A stretch of 64,000 nucleotides of DNA from Tetracentron sinense (lineage: Eukaryota; Streptophyta; Magnoliopsida; Trochodendrales; Trochodendraceae): positions 4,378,639-4,442,638 of the forward strand of contig CM026562.1 of the NCBI GenBank assembly GCA_015143295.1, in the 5' to 3' direction. Shown here one piece after another: positions 22,674 to 34,600 of this stretch. Both the position numbers and the translations under genes were made by a program. Under the pieces are notes generated by a model. It was not told the DNA's origin, ran no database searches, and was given only the letters and a program-made list of their open reading frames with translations. Numbering within the stretch: the first letter of the stretch is position 1; the number at the start of each line of letters is the position of its first letter.

Positions 22674-23419
22674 TTTTTTTTTTTTTTGGTAATCCACTAT
22701 AACATTTAACCAAGAGCAGAAAGCATACAAAGGAGGGCTCGCAGACGAGCAGTAGAGCCTAAAAAGTTCCATTTACATAGGGTATTAGAAGGTGCGCTTG
22801 ACTCACTGAGAGTTAAGCGGAGAGCAGCTCTAGCAAAGTTGTGGGCTTCCCTATTTCCATTTCTTCGGATAAAGCTAACTCGAACAAAAGGGAATTCTGA
22901 CCATAACTTTTTTATATCTTCCAAAATGGTTGAGGCCTCCCAATGCATTTACACCTCCTTGTCCTCTAGTATGGCAATTAGAGACTTTGAATCCCCTTCC
23001 AAGATAAAGTGAGTTCATCTCCTATGTTTGGACAAAAGAAGGCTTTCCTTGATTGCAATAACCTTAGCTGTCAAAGCCGAGCCACTTTAGAGAGGAACTA
23101 ATATAGAACAAATTATTCGACCTGTATGGGTTCTGATTAAAAAACCACAATCAGTTGCATGGCCTGAAAGAGAGGCAGCTCCATCACAGTTGATCTTGAG
23201 CCAACCCCATGGCAAGGGAGACCAGGATATAGAGTCTACACCATCCCTGTGGCCCTTCGCTTCCCTCAGGTCCACTCCCAGTTCATCAAATATTTCAGCT
23301 ACAAAACGATGAATTCTTGTCACAATACTCTGTAGGTTTGAAGTACCACAAGCAAAACTGCGGAATTTCTGGCTTACCATATTTCCCACAACGTTGTTAT
23401 ATACTCTGTGGGCTTCCCT
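22674..23419 (-). pseudogene. 5'-truncated LINE fragment with RNase H-like region
   Basis: On the minus strand the remnant reads towards a poly(A) tail (the T run at about 22674-22688 on the plus strand). Two frames show an RVT_3-type RNase H domain as in plant LINEs: WGWLKINCDGAASLSGHATD (frame ending at 23087) and VRVSFIRRNGNREAHNFARA (frame ending at 22706), with a stop near 22949 and a frame change between. It interrupts the region B repeat at ttttattc. Upstream LINE domains are absent. It is broken and non-functional. Confidence 0.65.
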
Positions 23420-23546
23420 GTTTTGATGTAAAATAGGGGAAAACAAATGAAATTCATGGAAAATGTCAATTGTCCTATAGAAAATACACAAGAAAAATGA
23501 CATTTTCCGTTATATTGTTTTGTTTTCCTCTATTTTACATCAAAAC
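23420..23546. mobile_element. Short fold-back element
   Basis: The left arm gttttgatgtaaaatagggg (with aaaacaaatg after it) pairs with the right arm, which ends ctattttacatcaaaac; inner arms are ggaaaatgtca and tgacattttcc. It is 127 bp and sits between the LINE remnant and copy 2 of the duplication. Confidence 0.65.
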
Positions 23547-23787
23547 AAATGGAGCATAGTGAGAAACCAAAGATGGGGAGCACTAGTGAGAGAGAGATCT
23601 CTTGCAACCCATTGTTGTTTCTCATAGTAAAAAACTCCAATCATCATCGCTCATGGACATAGGCTTTCGACCGAAACACGTAAATTGTTTGTACACTATG
23701 TAATTGCAAATTGTTTAGTTTTGTTTCTCCATTTGTTTGGTTGCTATTCATTGTGTTTCGATAGATCCTAGCTAGGGTAAATTCTAC

Positions 23788-23792
23788 AACAG
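23788..23792. repeat. Target site duplication of the large Copia element
   Basis: The aacag here and the aacag at 38189-38193 flank the element exactly. The unoccupied counterpart in copy 1 is at 13972-13976 (ccgcaacagga). Confidence 0.95.
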
Positions 23793-24985
23793 TGAAATTA
23801 CCCTGATCAATGATCTCTATGACCTAGAGGGGGGGTGAATAGGTCTATCTAAGAACTTCTAACCAATTTTTAATTTTTCAATTAATTAGTTTAGAAATCA
23901 ATAAACAATTCACACAAACAATCTACACAAATCAAACATAACGGATTTTTACGTGGAAAACCCTACGGGAAAAAACCACGGGACCTCGTCAATCAACAAA
24001 CTTCACTATAAGAAGAATTCAAGTATAAGACAAGACATTACCCAAACCGGACTCAACGTTCCTAGGTACAGAATCTTACTCTTGATTTCCACGAACCAGT
24101 AGGTTCGATCTCCGTCGTAGCAACTTCGGTTCCTGACCGAGCAAATCTTCTCAAGCTACTTCAATACCACGATCACACACGATCGATCTCCTTCCACGAA
24201 GACTCCGGATCATACACCGGACACACACACAAAGTGTAGGGTTGTGAATCAATTTAGAAAGCTTCAAACCCTAGAGGGATCTCATACAGATCTGAGATCA
24301 CACAATGCAAGAACAAAAGTATAGATCTATACTTGCATTCTCTAGGAAGATTGAAAAATGAGGGATCACTAAAGATCTATGAGGAACAATGGAAAAAGCC
24401 CTAAAAGGGTTTCTCAGACCTCTACTCTTTCAAAAATAAACAAATATACGAATTAGGTCTCCAAAAAGTTGTTTATATAGGGTTTAGAAAAGAGTCCAGA
24501 AAAATAAAAATTATGTTTACGAGGACCGATCGCTCGGTCCAAAACCGATCAATCGTTATTTTCACCGAGAGATCGGTTAAAAATTGCCTCTCTGGAAAAA
24601 TACCACATACAAAATTTTTGACCAGTCGATAGCTACCGATCGCTCGGTAGGCCACTGATCGATCGGTCTCAACACCGAGAGATCGGTTGAGACAGAATTT
24701 TAGCCAAAATAATTTTCTTTTATTTTTGATTGATTCAAATAAGACCAAAAGACTTTGTTAGGCTTAAAACTATCCTCCTAGGTATGTTTAGAGTTATCTA
24801 AGTCAAATCCAACCTAGGTAGGGGTCTCTAAGTCCATTAGCTGTCTAGATCCGGAGTAGAATCTTTTTCTTCAATATCTTCAGTCTTCTCGAAACTTTAA
24901 CTCTTCCGACAAGTTGAACAAGACACAACACACATGTCCTATCTAATGATCACGGAATTTGCCAACACCTATTTCTGGATTTACA
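23793..24985 (-). repeat. 3' LTR of Sirevirus-like element
   Basis: This 1193-bp sequence is nearly identical to 36993-38188. On the minus strand the palindrome array (24692-24524) precedes the TATA box CTATATAAAC (24480-24471). The shared ends are TGTAAATCC...GGTAATTTCA in element orientation. Confidence 0.9.
24524..24692 (-). promoter_or_regulatory. Palindrome array (CCGATCGCTCGGT / CCGATCGATCGGT type) in 3' LTR
   Basis: Roughly seven near-palindromic units built on CCGATC-NN-TCGG or CCGAGAGATCGG are seen within 170 bp, ending about 45 bp upstream of the TATA box on the minus strand. Unit content differs from the other LTR (see 37724-37893). Confidence 0.75.
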
Positions 24986-24997
24986 ATCTCCCCCTTT
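24986..24997 (-). other. Polypurine tract of Sirevirus-like element
   Basis: AAAGGGGGAGAT on the minus strand directly abuts the 3' LTR. It primes plus-strand DNA synthesis. A second tract of the same type lies near 25290-25305. Confidence 0.85.
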
Positions 24998-25568
24998 GGC
25001 AATTCCGGGACAAAACAAGACTTACTCACATACTAGGTTCAAATTTTCTCAAATGATTCAAAAATGGAAAATTGAACCTTTACATGACTCAATAAAAAAT
25101 ATCATGACATTCAACTTGTCATGTTTCAACAATCTTAGAACCTGTTTGCCTGCACAAGCTCAACCAAAACCCTGTGAAGCATGGGAAATAAAAAAATTTC
25201 ATAATAAGTTCATCTATAACAAGTTCTCTATTTCAAGTGCATCCATAACAAGTTCATCATGTTCATGTTTAATCATATATCATAGCACTCTCTCCCCCTT
25301 TTTGGCTCGAAATGCCAAAGGTAGAATGGAAATAAATTAATGTAGGTAAAATGATCATAGGAGATGAGATAACAAAAAAGCAGAGTAAAAGTGCAAATAT
25401 CATCTCATAGAGAATAATCATCCAAGTCAATATCATCCATATGTGGTATGTACTGAGTACAACCAAGACAAAATACATCCAATGTCTCAAAATAAACTAG
25501 GACCACACTAAACTCCTAAACATAAATACATGAAATATAAGGAGTAGCCTAGTACATCAAACTAACTC

Positions 25569-26816
25569 TCACTCCTCTTCCTCAGAAGTGAGATGAGACT
25601 CATAATATGCTCTAAAATCACGAACATCCCGCTGGACACCCAGCACTGCTGCATCAAGTGATCCAAGTCGACCTCGGATCTCTGTAGTGAAGTCTTGGTA
25701 AGATGAAACATGAGTCTGGAGATTCATCTGCATCTCCCTCATCATTCTGGCAAGATCATCAATCGAGGCAAGAGGTGGATGAGAGGACCCGATACCAACT
25801 TCTGCTTCCTCCTCAGTATCTCGAACTGAAGCATGTGAGAAACTCTGAGCTAAGGTCTTTTTGTTGATTGGACCCTTTGGATTACGAGTAGGAACACCAG
25901 GAGGAGCAATGACCCCTTGAGAACCAAGGAGTTTAGTGATCAGGGAACCAAATGGAAGAGCTCCAACTACAGTTTGAGTTTGATGGGCTTGAATCATCAA
26001 ATCAATAATGTGTGCGGCAAGATCAATATCATGTCCACGAAGGAGACTGAACAAAAACCGGGCTCTATCTTCCCTAAGGTCCGCAGTATGAACCTTTGGG
26101 TGGATATTGGCACTCATTACTAGGTTTACAAGTCTTGCATCCCTAGTGAGTTTAGACACTTCAATGAAGGAACCAACCCAAAGTGTAGGAGCACCACAAA
26201 GAAAGGTGACTACATTGTTCATAGATTCTTTATCCTCATCTTTCTTATATTTATAAGGATAATAGGCATCTGGAACTCGAGGACAACCAAGAAATTTAGC
26301 AATGACATTAGGATTTATCAAAACAGATTTTTCTAAAGATCGAGATTTAAAAGACCAGGTTTTAGAGTTGATTTCAGAGAAATTTGAGTAATATTCTTGG
26401 ACTAACTGAATAGAAGCAGGACCGGATAAAGTGAGAATACCTTCCCATTGACAATCGGTAATGAGCTTAGGAAGGTGATAATCACCAAAATCGGAAATTA
26501 TAATGCCCCTTTCAACCATAACAGCCTTTTTGCTAAAATACTCACTATAAAGCCGAGCAGCAGTAGGGCTAATGAAGGGACCCAATAGAACATTCGAGGA
26601 TGAACAAGCTTTTCCTTTTTGTTTCCGGGTTTTATCTGCCAAAGACTTTTGGCGATTTTCAGAAGTAGAATCAACCATTCTACGGATTGGTCTATCCCCT
26701 ATTGAATTCTCATGACCTATTGGAGTGAAAGAGTATGGCTCATTGAGATCTTCTTCCTCGAGAGGGTCCTCTTGGTTGTTGAGAACCAATCTTCGGCGTT
26801 TAGAGACACCGGACAT
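25569..26816 (-). CDS. Third ORF of Sirevirus-like element, plant transposon-protein domain (Transposase_32-like)
   Basis: This is an uninterrupted 415-residue frame from MSGVSKRRR. An upstream Met at 26912 would add 32 hydrophobic residues that could act as a membrane anchor. It lies in the env-like position after pol. After a basic, Ser-rich N-terminus comes a region with ARLYSEYFSKKAVMVERGI, then VQEYYSNFSEI and SVLINPNVIAKFLGCPR. This pattern (ERG, (F/Y)Y-N, then an 'I..LG.P' step) is that of the 'putative plant transposon protein' family PF20167 and Athila ORF1-like proteins, as I remember them. The C-terminus is helical with MREMQMNLQTH and ends in ESHLTSEEEE. Biochemical role is unknown. 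The intact frame contrasts with the decayed gag and suggests recent activity or selection. Confidence 0.65.
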   Translation of the reverse strand: MSGVSKRRRLVLNNQEDPLEEEDLNEPYSFTPIGHENSIGDRPIRRMVDSTSENRQKSLADKTRKQKGKACSSSNVLLGPFISPTAARLYSEYFSKKAVMVERGIIISDFGDYHLPKLITDCQWEGILTLSGPASIQLVQEYYSNFSEINSKTWSFKSRSLEKSVLINPNVIAKFLGCPRVPDAYYPYKYKKDEDKESMNNVVTFLCGAPTLWVGSFIEVSKLTRDARLVNLVMSANIHPKVHTADLREDRARFLFSLLRGHDIDLAAHIIDLMIQAHQTQTVVGALPFGSLITKLLGSQGVIAPPGVPTRNPKGPINKKTLAQSFSHASVRDTEEEAEVGIGSSHPPLASIDDLARMMREMQMNLQTHVSSYQDFTTEIRGRLGSLDAAVLGVQRDVRDFRAYYESHLTSEEEE

Positions 26817-26987
26817 AAGGAATGCAAGAATAACTAAGGAGTATGAGAAAACCATCACGAATTTTTGATGCCCTAGATGTGAAAAGTAAACCAAAATCAA
26901 GAAAAGGAACAAAGTTTACCTTTTTAGATGCTTGAAAACCCTTGGAGTAGAAAGAAATGACCGTAAGAGGGATTTGGAGGAGAAGGA

Positions 26988-27112
26988 ACCGAGAGATCGC
27001 TTTAGAGTTTGGAGAACAAAAGAATAGTAAAATGAGAAATGAGGGTTTTATAACCCTGTTCACGAAAGACCGATCGATCGGTCATTAACACCGAGCGATC
27101 GGTGGTCTGGAA
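26988..27112 (-). promoter_or_regulatory. Possible internal promoter of third ORF
   Basis: On the minus strand two palindromes, CACCGATCGCTCGGTG (about 27107-27092) and GACCGATCGATCGGTC (about 27084-27069), precede a TATA-like GGGTTATAAAACCC (about 27058-27045). A further CGATCTCTCGGT unit follows at about 26999-26988. The ORF start at 26816 or 26912 lies about 130-230 bases downstream. These are the palindromes of the element's own LTR, also just upstream of a TATA box. A leader intron (GTAAAC near 26926, CACATCTAG near 26878) is possible. Confidence 0.5.
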
Positions 27113-28267
27113 AAATTTTTGAAAATTTTTGCTTGAAACCATTTTTCTCCCCCTCAACCAAAGCAAGATTTAAACTCATTTTCACTTCAAAATCACCTAA
27201 TAACTATGCACTTGTGAGCATGGATTTTTCTACCCACTTTCACATTGTGTCAGTCTCTTGGCCATCCCGAGGGTCCATGCTGCAATCGGTTGATTAAGTA
27301 TCAACTGGTTTTGCTTTTCAAATACGTGCTTGACTCAGGGTCTGCTCCTGAAATGATTGAAATGTACGGAGTAAGAATCGGAATAAGTAAGATTGGGGGA
27401 AGACTAGAAAGCATGTAGATGACCTAATAGGGTCTAATTGACATAGGGACAATGCCCCTAGTTTGGAAGTTTGGAATGACATGCAAGAGAGAAGATTTTT
27501 TTTTTTTTGTTTTTTTTTTATTGGGTGTGACAAGGCATATGTGATCCGATAGGGCATACAGACAGAAATCCGACATGCATTAACCCGAGTTGTTGGGAAC
27601 CGTGGACCTATCAAGTCAAAGGTATAGGTGGGTCCAGTGAAGACCTATTTACCTGGGATTTGAACCCCATATGCTATGTCAAGAGGTAGGGTATGGTGTA
27701 TTTTATTACAAGCACAACAAAAGGCTCAGTACATGCCCCTTGGATGGGTGTTTATTTGGACAGAGTGCCCTGATGAGCAACCATGATTGAGGGGACAGGT
27801 ATAGGTTATAAACAGGTTAGGGTTTACAGTATCCCTTCAAGTGAGCTGCTTATAGACTATACCATAACCTAGTCTATATGTATGCATGCAGGGGTAATGC
27901 AAGGGTGTTCCTAAAAGGATAGGGGTCACTTAACACCGTATATGCAACTCCCTAAAAAGAGACGATTGGTGTAAGCGGGAGCGTTCAGAACTGTTTCCTG
28001 AGGATAGTCACCCAACAGGCAAAGTTTCGCGGACCTCCAAGACTGTTAAGCCTCTGTCACTGAGGATAGTCATCCAGCAGCCGTGAGCGTAATAAGCCTG
28101 TCTACTGGGTTTAATGAGTCATTTATACTACAATGTCATGTATGATATGCACATTTACAAGAAAACACTCAAAATATATAAAGAATCAACATCCAGTTAA
28201 ATACTTAGGTATTTCAATTAATTTTGAGATTACTTGGCTTAAGTTTAAGTTTCGGCTTGAACCTAGT

Positions 28268-28284
28268 CCCCAGCAGAGTCGCCA
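28268..28284 (-). other. PBS of nested Ogre-like element
   Basis: TGGCGACTCTGCTGGGG on the minus strand, four bases from the LTR end, is the tRNA-Arg type primer site characteristic of Ogre/Tat elements (from memory). Confidence 0.75.
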
Positions 28285-28288
28285 AAGC

Positions 28289-30609
28289 TGTGAGCATGGA
28301 TTTTTCTACCCACTTTCACATTGTGTTAGTTTGACTGAGAGTCGCCACCTATTCATTCTTAGGGATAGGTCCCAAGTGATTTGGATAAGGCAAATGGTCT
28401 ATTAGAGTTAGGGTAAGCGGTTCGATTAAGTCCTGGGGAAGGTGTTAGGCACCCCAAGACCCCCATTTTGCAATGGTTACCTACTCCCCAAATTTAAGCC
28501 AAATTTAATCTCAATATTAATTAAAATGTCTAAATGTTTAATCAAATGCTAATCCAAGAAAGAAAGAAAGCTAGATGGTCTAGGGTCGAACCCGGGTTGG
28601 GATGCCTACGTACTCACATTGGGATGAGATCAGACCGAGCGTAGTTCTGGCATATGAGCCCGTGCCAAGGCTAAGGGTGCGTGTGTGTGTGCATAAGGTG
28701 GTCAAGGGTCTAGCCTAGGGGCTAGGGTTTAGTTGACCGGGTTGGTCAAGTGCAAGGTCTAGGTCTAACCGCGGTTAGAAGGGTGTTACCCATGGTTGAG
28801 TAGGCTAACCAAGATCTAGCAAACATGTTTTTGGTCTTTTGGTATTTTTAGATTTTTTTGGTATTTTTAGATTTTATAATGTTTTTGGTATTTTGAGATT
28901 TTATCATGTTTTTTTTTTGGATTTTCATATAGGTGAGATTTTGGCAAACTTAACTAAAGTCAAATTTAATTCAAGAGAAAGGCTAAGGAAAAGTTAGGCT
29001 AAAAGATTATATTTAGGACATAAAGAGGGGTGTGCATTGTGAATAGTAAATGGTCTATTGCCAACACCTATTTTGTTGGATTGGTGTTGATAATAAATCA
29101 AATACCATTGTCTTTGATATGAGGTCTTTTAGATTAAAGTTCTCTTTAAGTCCTTAGGTCCTTAAGTCATCATTTATCCATTCAAAATAGAACATAAAGA
29201 AAAAAGAAAGAAATGAAAAAGTGACAAGTGAAGAAAATGAAAACTCATCATCTCCTCTCTAATGTAGTCCATTTACACCATTATGAATGATGTAATGAGA
29301 TTCAACTATGAAAATTGGAGTGATGATGAGTTTCCCAAATGATTCTAGAAGAAGGACTAGAATCAAAATGAAGAAACAAAATAAAAAAGAGAGGTATAGC
29401 TTTAGCTTCTACTCTCTATGGGCCTACCCATATTCACACTAGTGGGTACATATGAAAGAAAAAAATATTTACATAAGAGAAAAAATAAGACATCTCCTTT
29501 CTTTTGAGATGGGGTCCCTCTACACCATTAGATTGGTATAGAGAGACCCAATTAAACTTGAGAAAAGAAAGGTCTTCCCAAATTATTCTAGAAGAAGACT
29601 ACAAAAAAAAGGATATGATGTAAAGAAGAAGATAAAGAATTAAGGGGGAGTGCCTACTCCTCAAAGACTACTTCTCCAATGCTCCAAGAGGTGATGAGTT
29701 TTTAGAGTCCACAAAGGAAGAGAATTAGTGAAGAACTCTAGGCTTTTACTCCTAGAATTCTCTACACACTCTAAACCTTGGCTTCTTCTAACTTTCTTCA
29801 AGGGTAAAAAGAAATAAAAGAGGTGAGAGGAGGAAGAGCTAGGGTTTCCACTTGAGATTTTGGAGGTGGAAGAAATGGCTTGTGAGGGTCTTGTATTTAT
29901 AGAGGTTTCAAGGGGTTGTGACAATTTAGTGATTAATAGAGGGTTGGGTGAGAAGAAGTGAGGTAATTGGTTGGTCAAAATTGATGTGGTTGGTGATTGG
30001 GTAATCAAAAAGGTATGTACTTGATGAGAAGTGATTGGGTGGTCAAAAGGAGTGTAAGAGAATTAATTATTTTGTAAGAGGTGTAAGAATGAGTTGTAAG
30101 AGGTGTAAGGGAGTATGGGAGGTGATTGGTTAGTCAAAAAGGTGTGTACTTGGTGAAAAATGATTGGGTGGTCAAAAAGGTGTGTAAACATAAAAATGGG
30201 GCTATTTGGGGTTTGAAGAAAAAATAAAAGGTCTTTTGTAGGAAAGTGGAAAGTGGACTTGGGTTAGTGGGTCTTGGATATGGGTTGAATGGATGTGGGT
30301 ATGTGGACTAGATCTTATGGATCATGGGTTGTTAGTAGATGGGTCATGAGTTATGGTTATTGGACTTTAGCTATGACAATTGGGCTTGAGCTATGGTAAT
30401 TGGGCTTTCACTAAAGCAATTGAGTTTTGCCTAAGACACTTGGGTAAATAGGCTTGGCTACTTGAGCTTGGGTAATGGAATTAAGTAATTGGGCTTGATT
30501 GAGTTGTTTGGGTACAAGTTTGGCCAAATGGGCTTGGGCCTTGGGTAAACCTTGGAGCATTTGAAGAAATGGGAAGAGGAATAGGGGGTGCAAAAATAGG
30601 GTGCTTACA
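28289..30609 (-). repeat. 5' LTR of nested Ogre-like element
   Basis: This 2321-bp LTR runs from TGTAAGCACCC to ATGCTCACA in element orientation. A TATA box CTATAAATACAA lies at about 29902-29891. Upstream of it (29950-30190) is a degenerate run of the motif tgattgg(t/g)tggtcaaaaagg, at least five times. Around 30250-30560 ttgggcttg-type motifs recur many times. Confidence 0.75.
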
Positions 30610-31655
30610 GCACTTATGCAAACATTTATTTTATCAAAATCACAAAGAATATTCAACCAAGAATTTATATTACAGAATAGTTATGAACAAAGATTATGTA
30701 AATAACTTTTAGTTTCCATAAGTGATTAATTATGATTTTTGCATCAAATCCACATTTAGAGTCAAGAAACGCTCAGAAGTAATGTGTGTGTAATATTAAA
30801 AATTCATAACATGACTCTGAGGATTGGTTTCATCCACAAAACAAGATTTTGACATTATAGCATAAAAGGTACTCTAGAATGTTCAAAAACTAGAATTAAA
30901 ACCAAGAGACGTCCATAGTATTATGATGAGTAATGTTTACCCCAAATTTGATCAATAAATTCATTTCATTTTATCATCAAATTTTACACATTATCTGTTC
31001 TTTGGACACTGGTGACTTTCACACAAGTAAGAAGGTAGCCCTCTCTAATGACAGTGGGGGCTTTCACACTAGCAACCCATATAGATATCTACTGTTTGTC
31101 TAGGTAGCCATTACTCACTGTTTGCATTCACTAGAAGCTATCACACAAACTCACAGGTAGTCCTTTCCATGTCAATAATTTTTTAAAACTAGGGGGCTCA
31201 CCTTATGGAATTTTAATCACTTTGGTTATACTAGATTTGATTAAACTAGGGAACCATATGATATAATATTAGAATCTATAAATAGGAACTAATATCATCT
31301 CAAAAATCAGTTAGAGTGCATGTGCAACACATAACATCTTTGTTTACTCAACTCTAACTGAGATTGGTGATAATGACCATTTTAAATCACTGGATAGAAC
31401 TAATAGTTGAACTATCCTTATTTACTCAATCCTATGAAAAATTTAACCTTTAAAATTAATATTCAATTATGATTTCAAGGAAATAAATTTACGCATAACG
31501 ATAGGAAAGAAGGTCATACAAACACACTATTCTTTTGTAACATTTTTCAATTTTTGAATGTTTTTGGATTTTTATTAATTAAAGAAAACAAAAAAAATAG
31601 CTCTATGACTTAAATGAAACAAGAAGAACACATAGGCTATGAAGAAAGCACACCA

Positions 31656-34600
31656 TCACTCAACTTCGCATAAACCAATGGATTTCCTAAGGAACTCAAA
31701 CCTAAGGTAATCTAAGGGTTTTGTGAGAATGTCTGCAAATTGTTTCTCTGTTTGGACATACTCAATATACACAACATTTTGCTCAACTAAATCACGAATA
31801 AAGTGATGTCTAATGTCAATGTGTTTTGTGCGAGAATGTTGAACGGGATTTTTGGAAATATTGATAGCACTTGAATTATCACAATACACAGTCATAGTGC
31901 CCTGTTCAATCCCGTAATCATGCAACATCTGCTTCATCCACAGAAGTTGAGTACAACAACTGCCAGCTGCTATGTACTCAGCTTCGGCAGTGGACAATAA
32001 AATTGAATTCTGCTTTTTGCTAAGCCAAGCAACTAAGCAGTTTCCAATATAGAAACACCCTCCGGAGGTGCTCTTCCTATCATCAGCATTTCCGGCCCAG
32101 TCGGCATCAGAATATCCAACTATTGTGGCATTGGTATCAAAAGAATACCAAAGGCCAAATGATGGAGTTCCACTTACATATCGAATGATACGCTTGACTG
32201 CAATTAAGTGGGACTCTTTTGGGCTCGCTTGATAGTGGGCACATGCTCCAACACTAAATGCAATGTCTGGTCTAGTGGCAGTTAGGCAGAGCAAACTACC
32301 AATCATGCTTCTGTAAGAAGTTTGATCAACATCCTTGCCTGAAGTATCTTTACTAAGTTTTGTTGTAGAACTCATAGAAGTCCTAGCATGCTTAGCAGAA
32401 CTCATACCAAATTTCTTCACTAGATTTTTAGCATATTTGATTTGAGATACTGAGATCCGAGAATCTAATTGCTTGATCTGAAGACCAATGAAGAAACTCA
32501 GCTCACCAACCATGCTCATTTCAAATTCATTTTTCATTTGTTTAGCAAATGATAGAGCATGAAAGTCTAATGTGGAGCCAAACACAATGTCATCAACATA
32601 TATCTGGGCGATGACAATATCACCTTTCACATTTTTTATGAAAAGGGTTCTGTCTACTCCTCCTCTCGAAAATCCCTTTTCCAAGAGATAAGTAGTCAAC
32701 CTCTCATACCAAGCTCTTGGAGCTTGCTTTAAACCATAGAGAGCCCTTTTTAATCGACAGACTTGATCAAGGTGATGTGGATCTTCAAACCCTTTTGGTT
32801 GTTCCACATAGACTTCTTCCTGTAGAATGTCATTCAGGAAAGCACTCTTAACATCCATTTGAAAAAGCTTGAATTTCATATGGCAAGCCACAGCTAGAAG
32901 AATTCTGATTGATTCTAGCCTAGCAACAGGAGCAAAGGTCTCATCGAAGTCAATGCCTTCAATTTGGGTGTATCCTTGTGCAACTAACCTATCCTTATTT
33001 CTTATGATAGTACATTTTTCATCAGATTTGTTCTTGAAAATCCATTTGGTACCTATCACATTTGTATTGTTAGGCCTAGGTACTAAATACCAAACATCAT
33101 TCTTAGTAAACTGAAGTAACCCTTCTTGCATTGCGCTGATCCAATTATCATCTGCAAGGGCTTCAGCTACATTTTTGGGTTCAAAAGATGAAGTATAGCA
33201 AATGTAGCTAACTTCATTTTCAATTTGTTTCCTTGTTCTCACTCCACTTTCAAAATCACCAATAATATCTGTGGAGGTGTGAGGACTTATGACCCTTAGA
33301 TGTGTAGGTTTTAATGGAGATGATTGCTTAGTAATAAGTGGAGTTGAAGAAGTTTCAACATTTTCATTTCCAGCACTATCATCATCCTCAAGTTGCACAT
33401 TTTCAACACCAGAGTCATCCACAATTACATTGATGGACTCCATAATTGTAGAGGTTCTCAAGTTATACACTCGATATGCTCTACTGTTTGTGCAATACCC
33501 AAGAAATATCCCTTCATCACTCCGGGATTCAAATTTGCCCAGTTGCTCTCTATCCTTAAGGATATAGCATTTACTTCCGAATTCTCGAAAGTACTTGACA
33601 CTGGGTTTCTTGTTATTCCACAGCTCATATGGGGTTTTCTTTGTTCCAGGCCTTAGAAAAACTCGATTAACTATATAGCAAGCAGTGTTAACTGCTTCAG
33701 CCCAGAAATGAGAAGCTAGATTATTGCTATGAAGCATAACTCTAGCCATCTCTTGGAGAACCCTGTTCTTCCTCTCCACAACACCATTCTGCTGAGGTGT
33801 AATGGGTGCAGAAAATTCATGTTTGATACCCGACTCATCACAAAAGTCATTGTACTTAGAGTTTTCAAACTCCTTTACATGATCACTTCGAATTCGAGTG
33901 ATTGGACATCTTTTCTCATTTTGAATTTTCAAGCAAATACTTTTGAAATTTTCAAAAGCATCGGATTTCTCTCTTATAAATGCCACCCATGACATTCTGG
34001 AGAAATCATCAACCATGACTAGGATGTATCGCTTTCCACCTAGACTTTCAGTTCTTGTAGGACCCATAAGATCCATATGAATTAATTCCAGTGGATATGA
34101 AGTAGCAATACTTAAAGTCTTCTTATGTGGGGTTCTAATTTGCTTACCAATCTGACATGGCCCACACACAGCAGTAGAAGGCTTTCCTAGTTTGGGCACA
34201 CCTCTCACAAGTTCTTGCTTTGAGATTTTGCATAGGTCTTTGAAGTTCATGTGACCTAGCCTTCGGTGCCACAAATCAACTTCCTCAATTTTAGCCCTAT
34301 TACAGACATTTGAGAAATTAGAACTAGGGATTAAGCCGTAGCAATTGTCAGTAGTTCTCAACCCTTCTAGAACACACTTATCTTTACCATTAATGACTAA
34401 GCATTTATTTTGGGTAAAGTGCACAGCATGGCTATCATCACATAGTTGACTTATGCTAATCAAATTAGCTTTCAGTCCTTCAACAAACAAGGCATTTTTC
34501 AATTTTGGTATGCCTGGTGAATCGATGATATCCTTCCCTTTAACTAACGACTTGCTTCCATCACCAAAAGTAATAGTCCCATCTGGACAGTCCTCAAATT

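Larger units (their letters stand above)
27213..30609 (-). mobile_element. Nested Ogre/Tat-like LTR element, internally deleted
   Basis: It is flanked by gcact (27208-27212 and 30610-30614), a perfect 5-bp TSD, with TG...CA ends. In minus orientation: 5' LTR 30609-28289 (2321 bp), 4-base gap, PBS, about 1.03 kb of non-coding internal sequence, then only the last 40 or so bp of the 3' LTR (27213-27254, matching 28289-28330). No protein-coding region survives. The very long LTR and PBS type match the Ogre branch of Tat Gypsy elements. It sits between pol and the third ORF of the host Copia element, so it inserted later. Confidence 0.8.

Noticed and set aside
27208..30614. Possible CRISPR-like or tandem-repeat system from the tggtcaaaaagg repeats
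   Set aside because: Repeats are degenerate, unevenly spaced and lie in the U3 part of a plant LTR; no array or cas genes.
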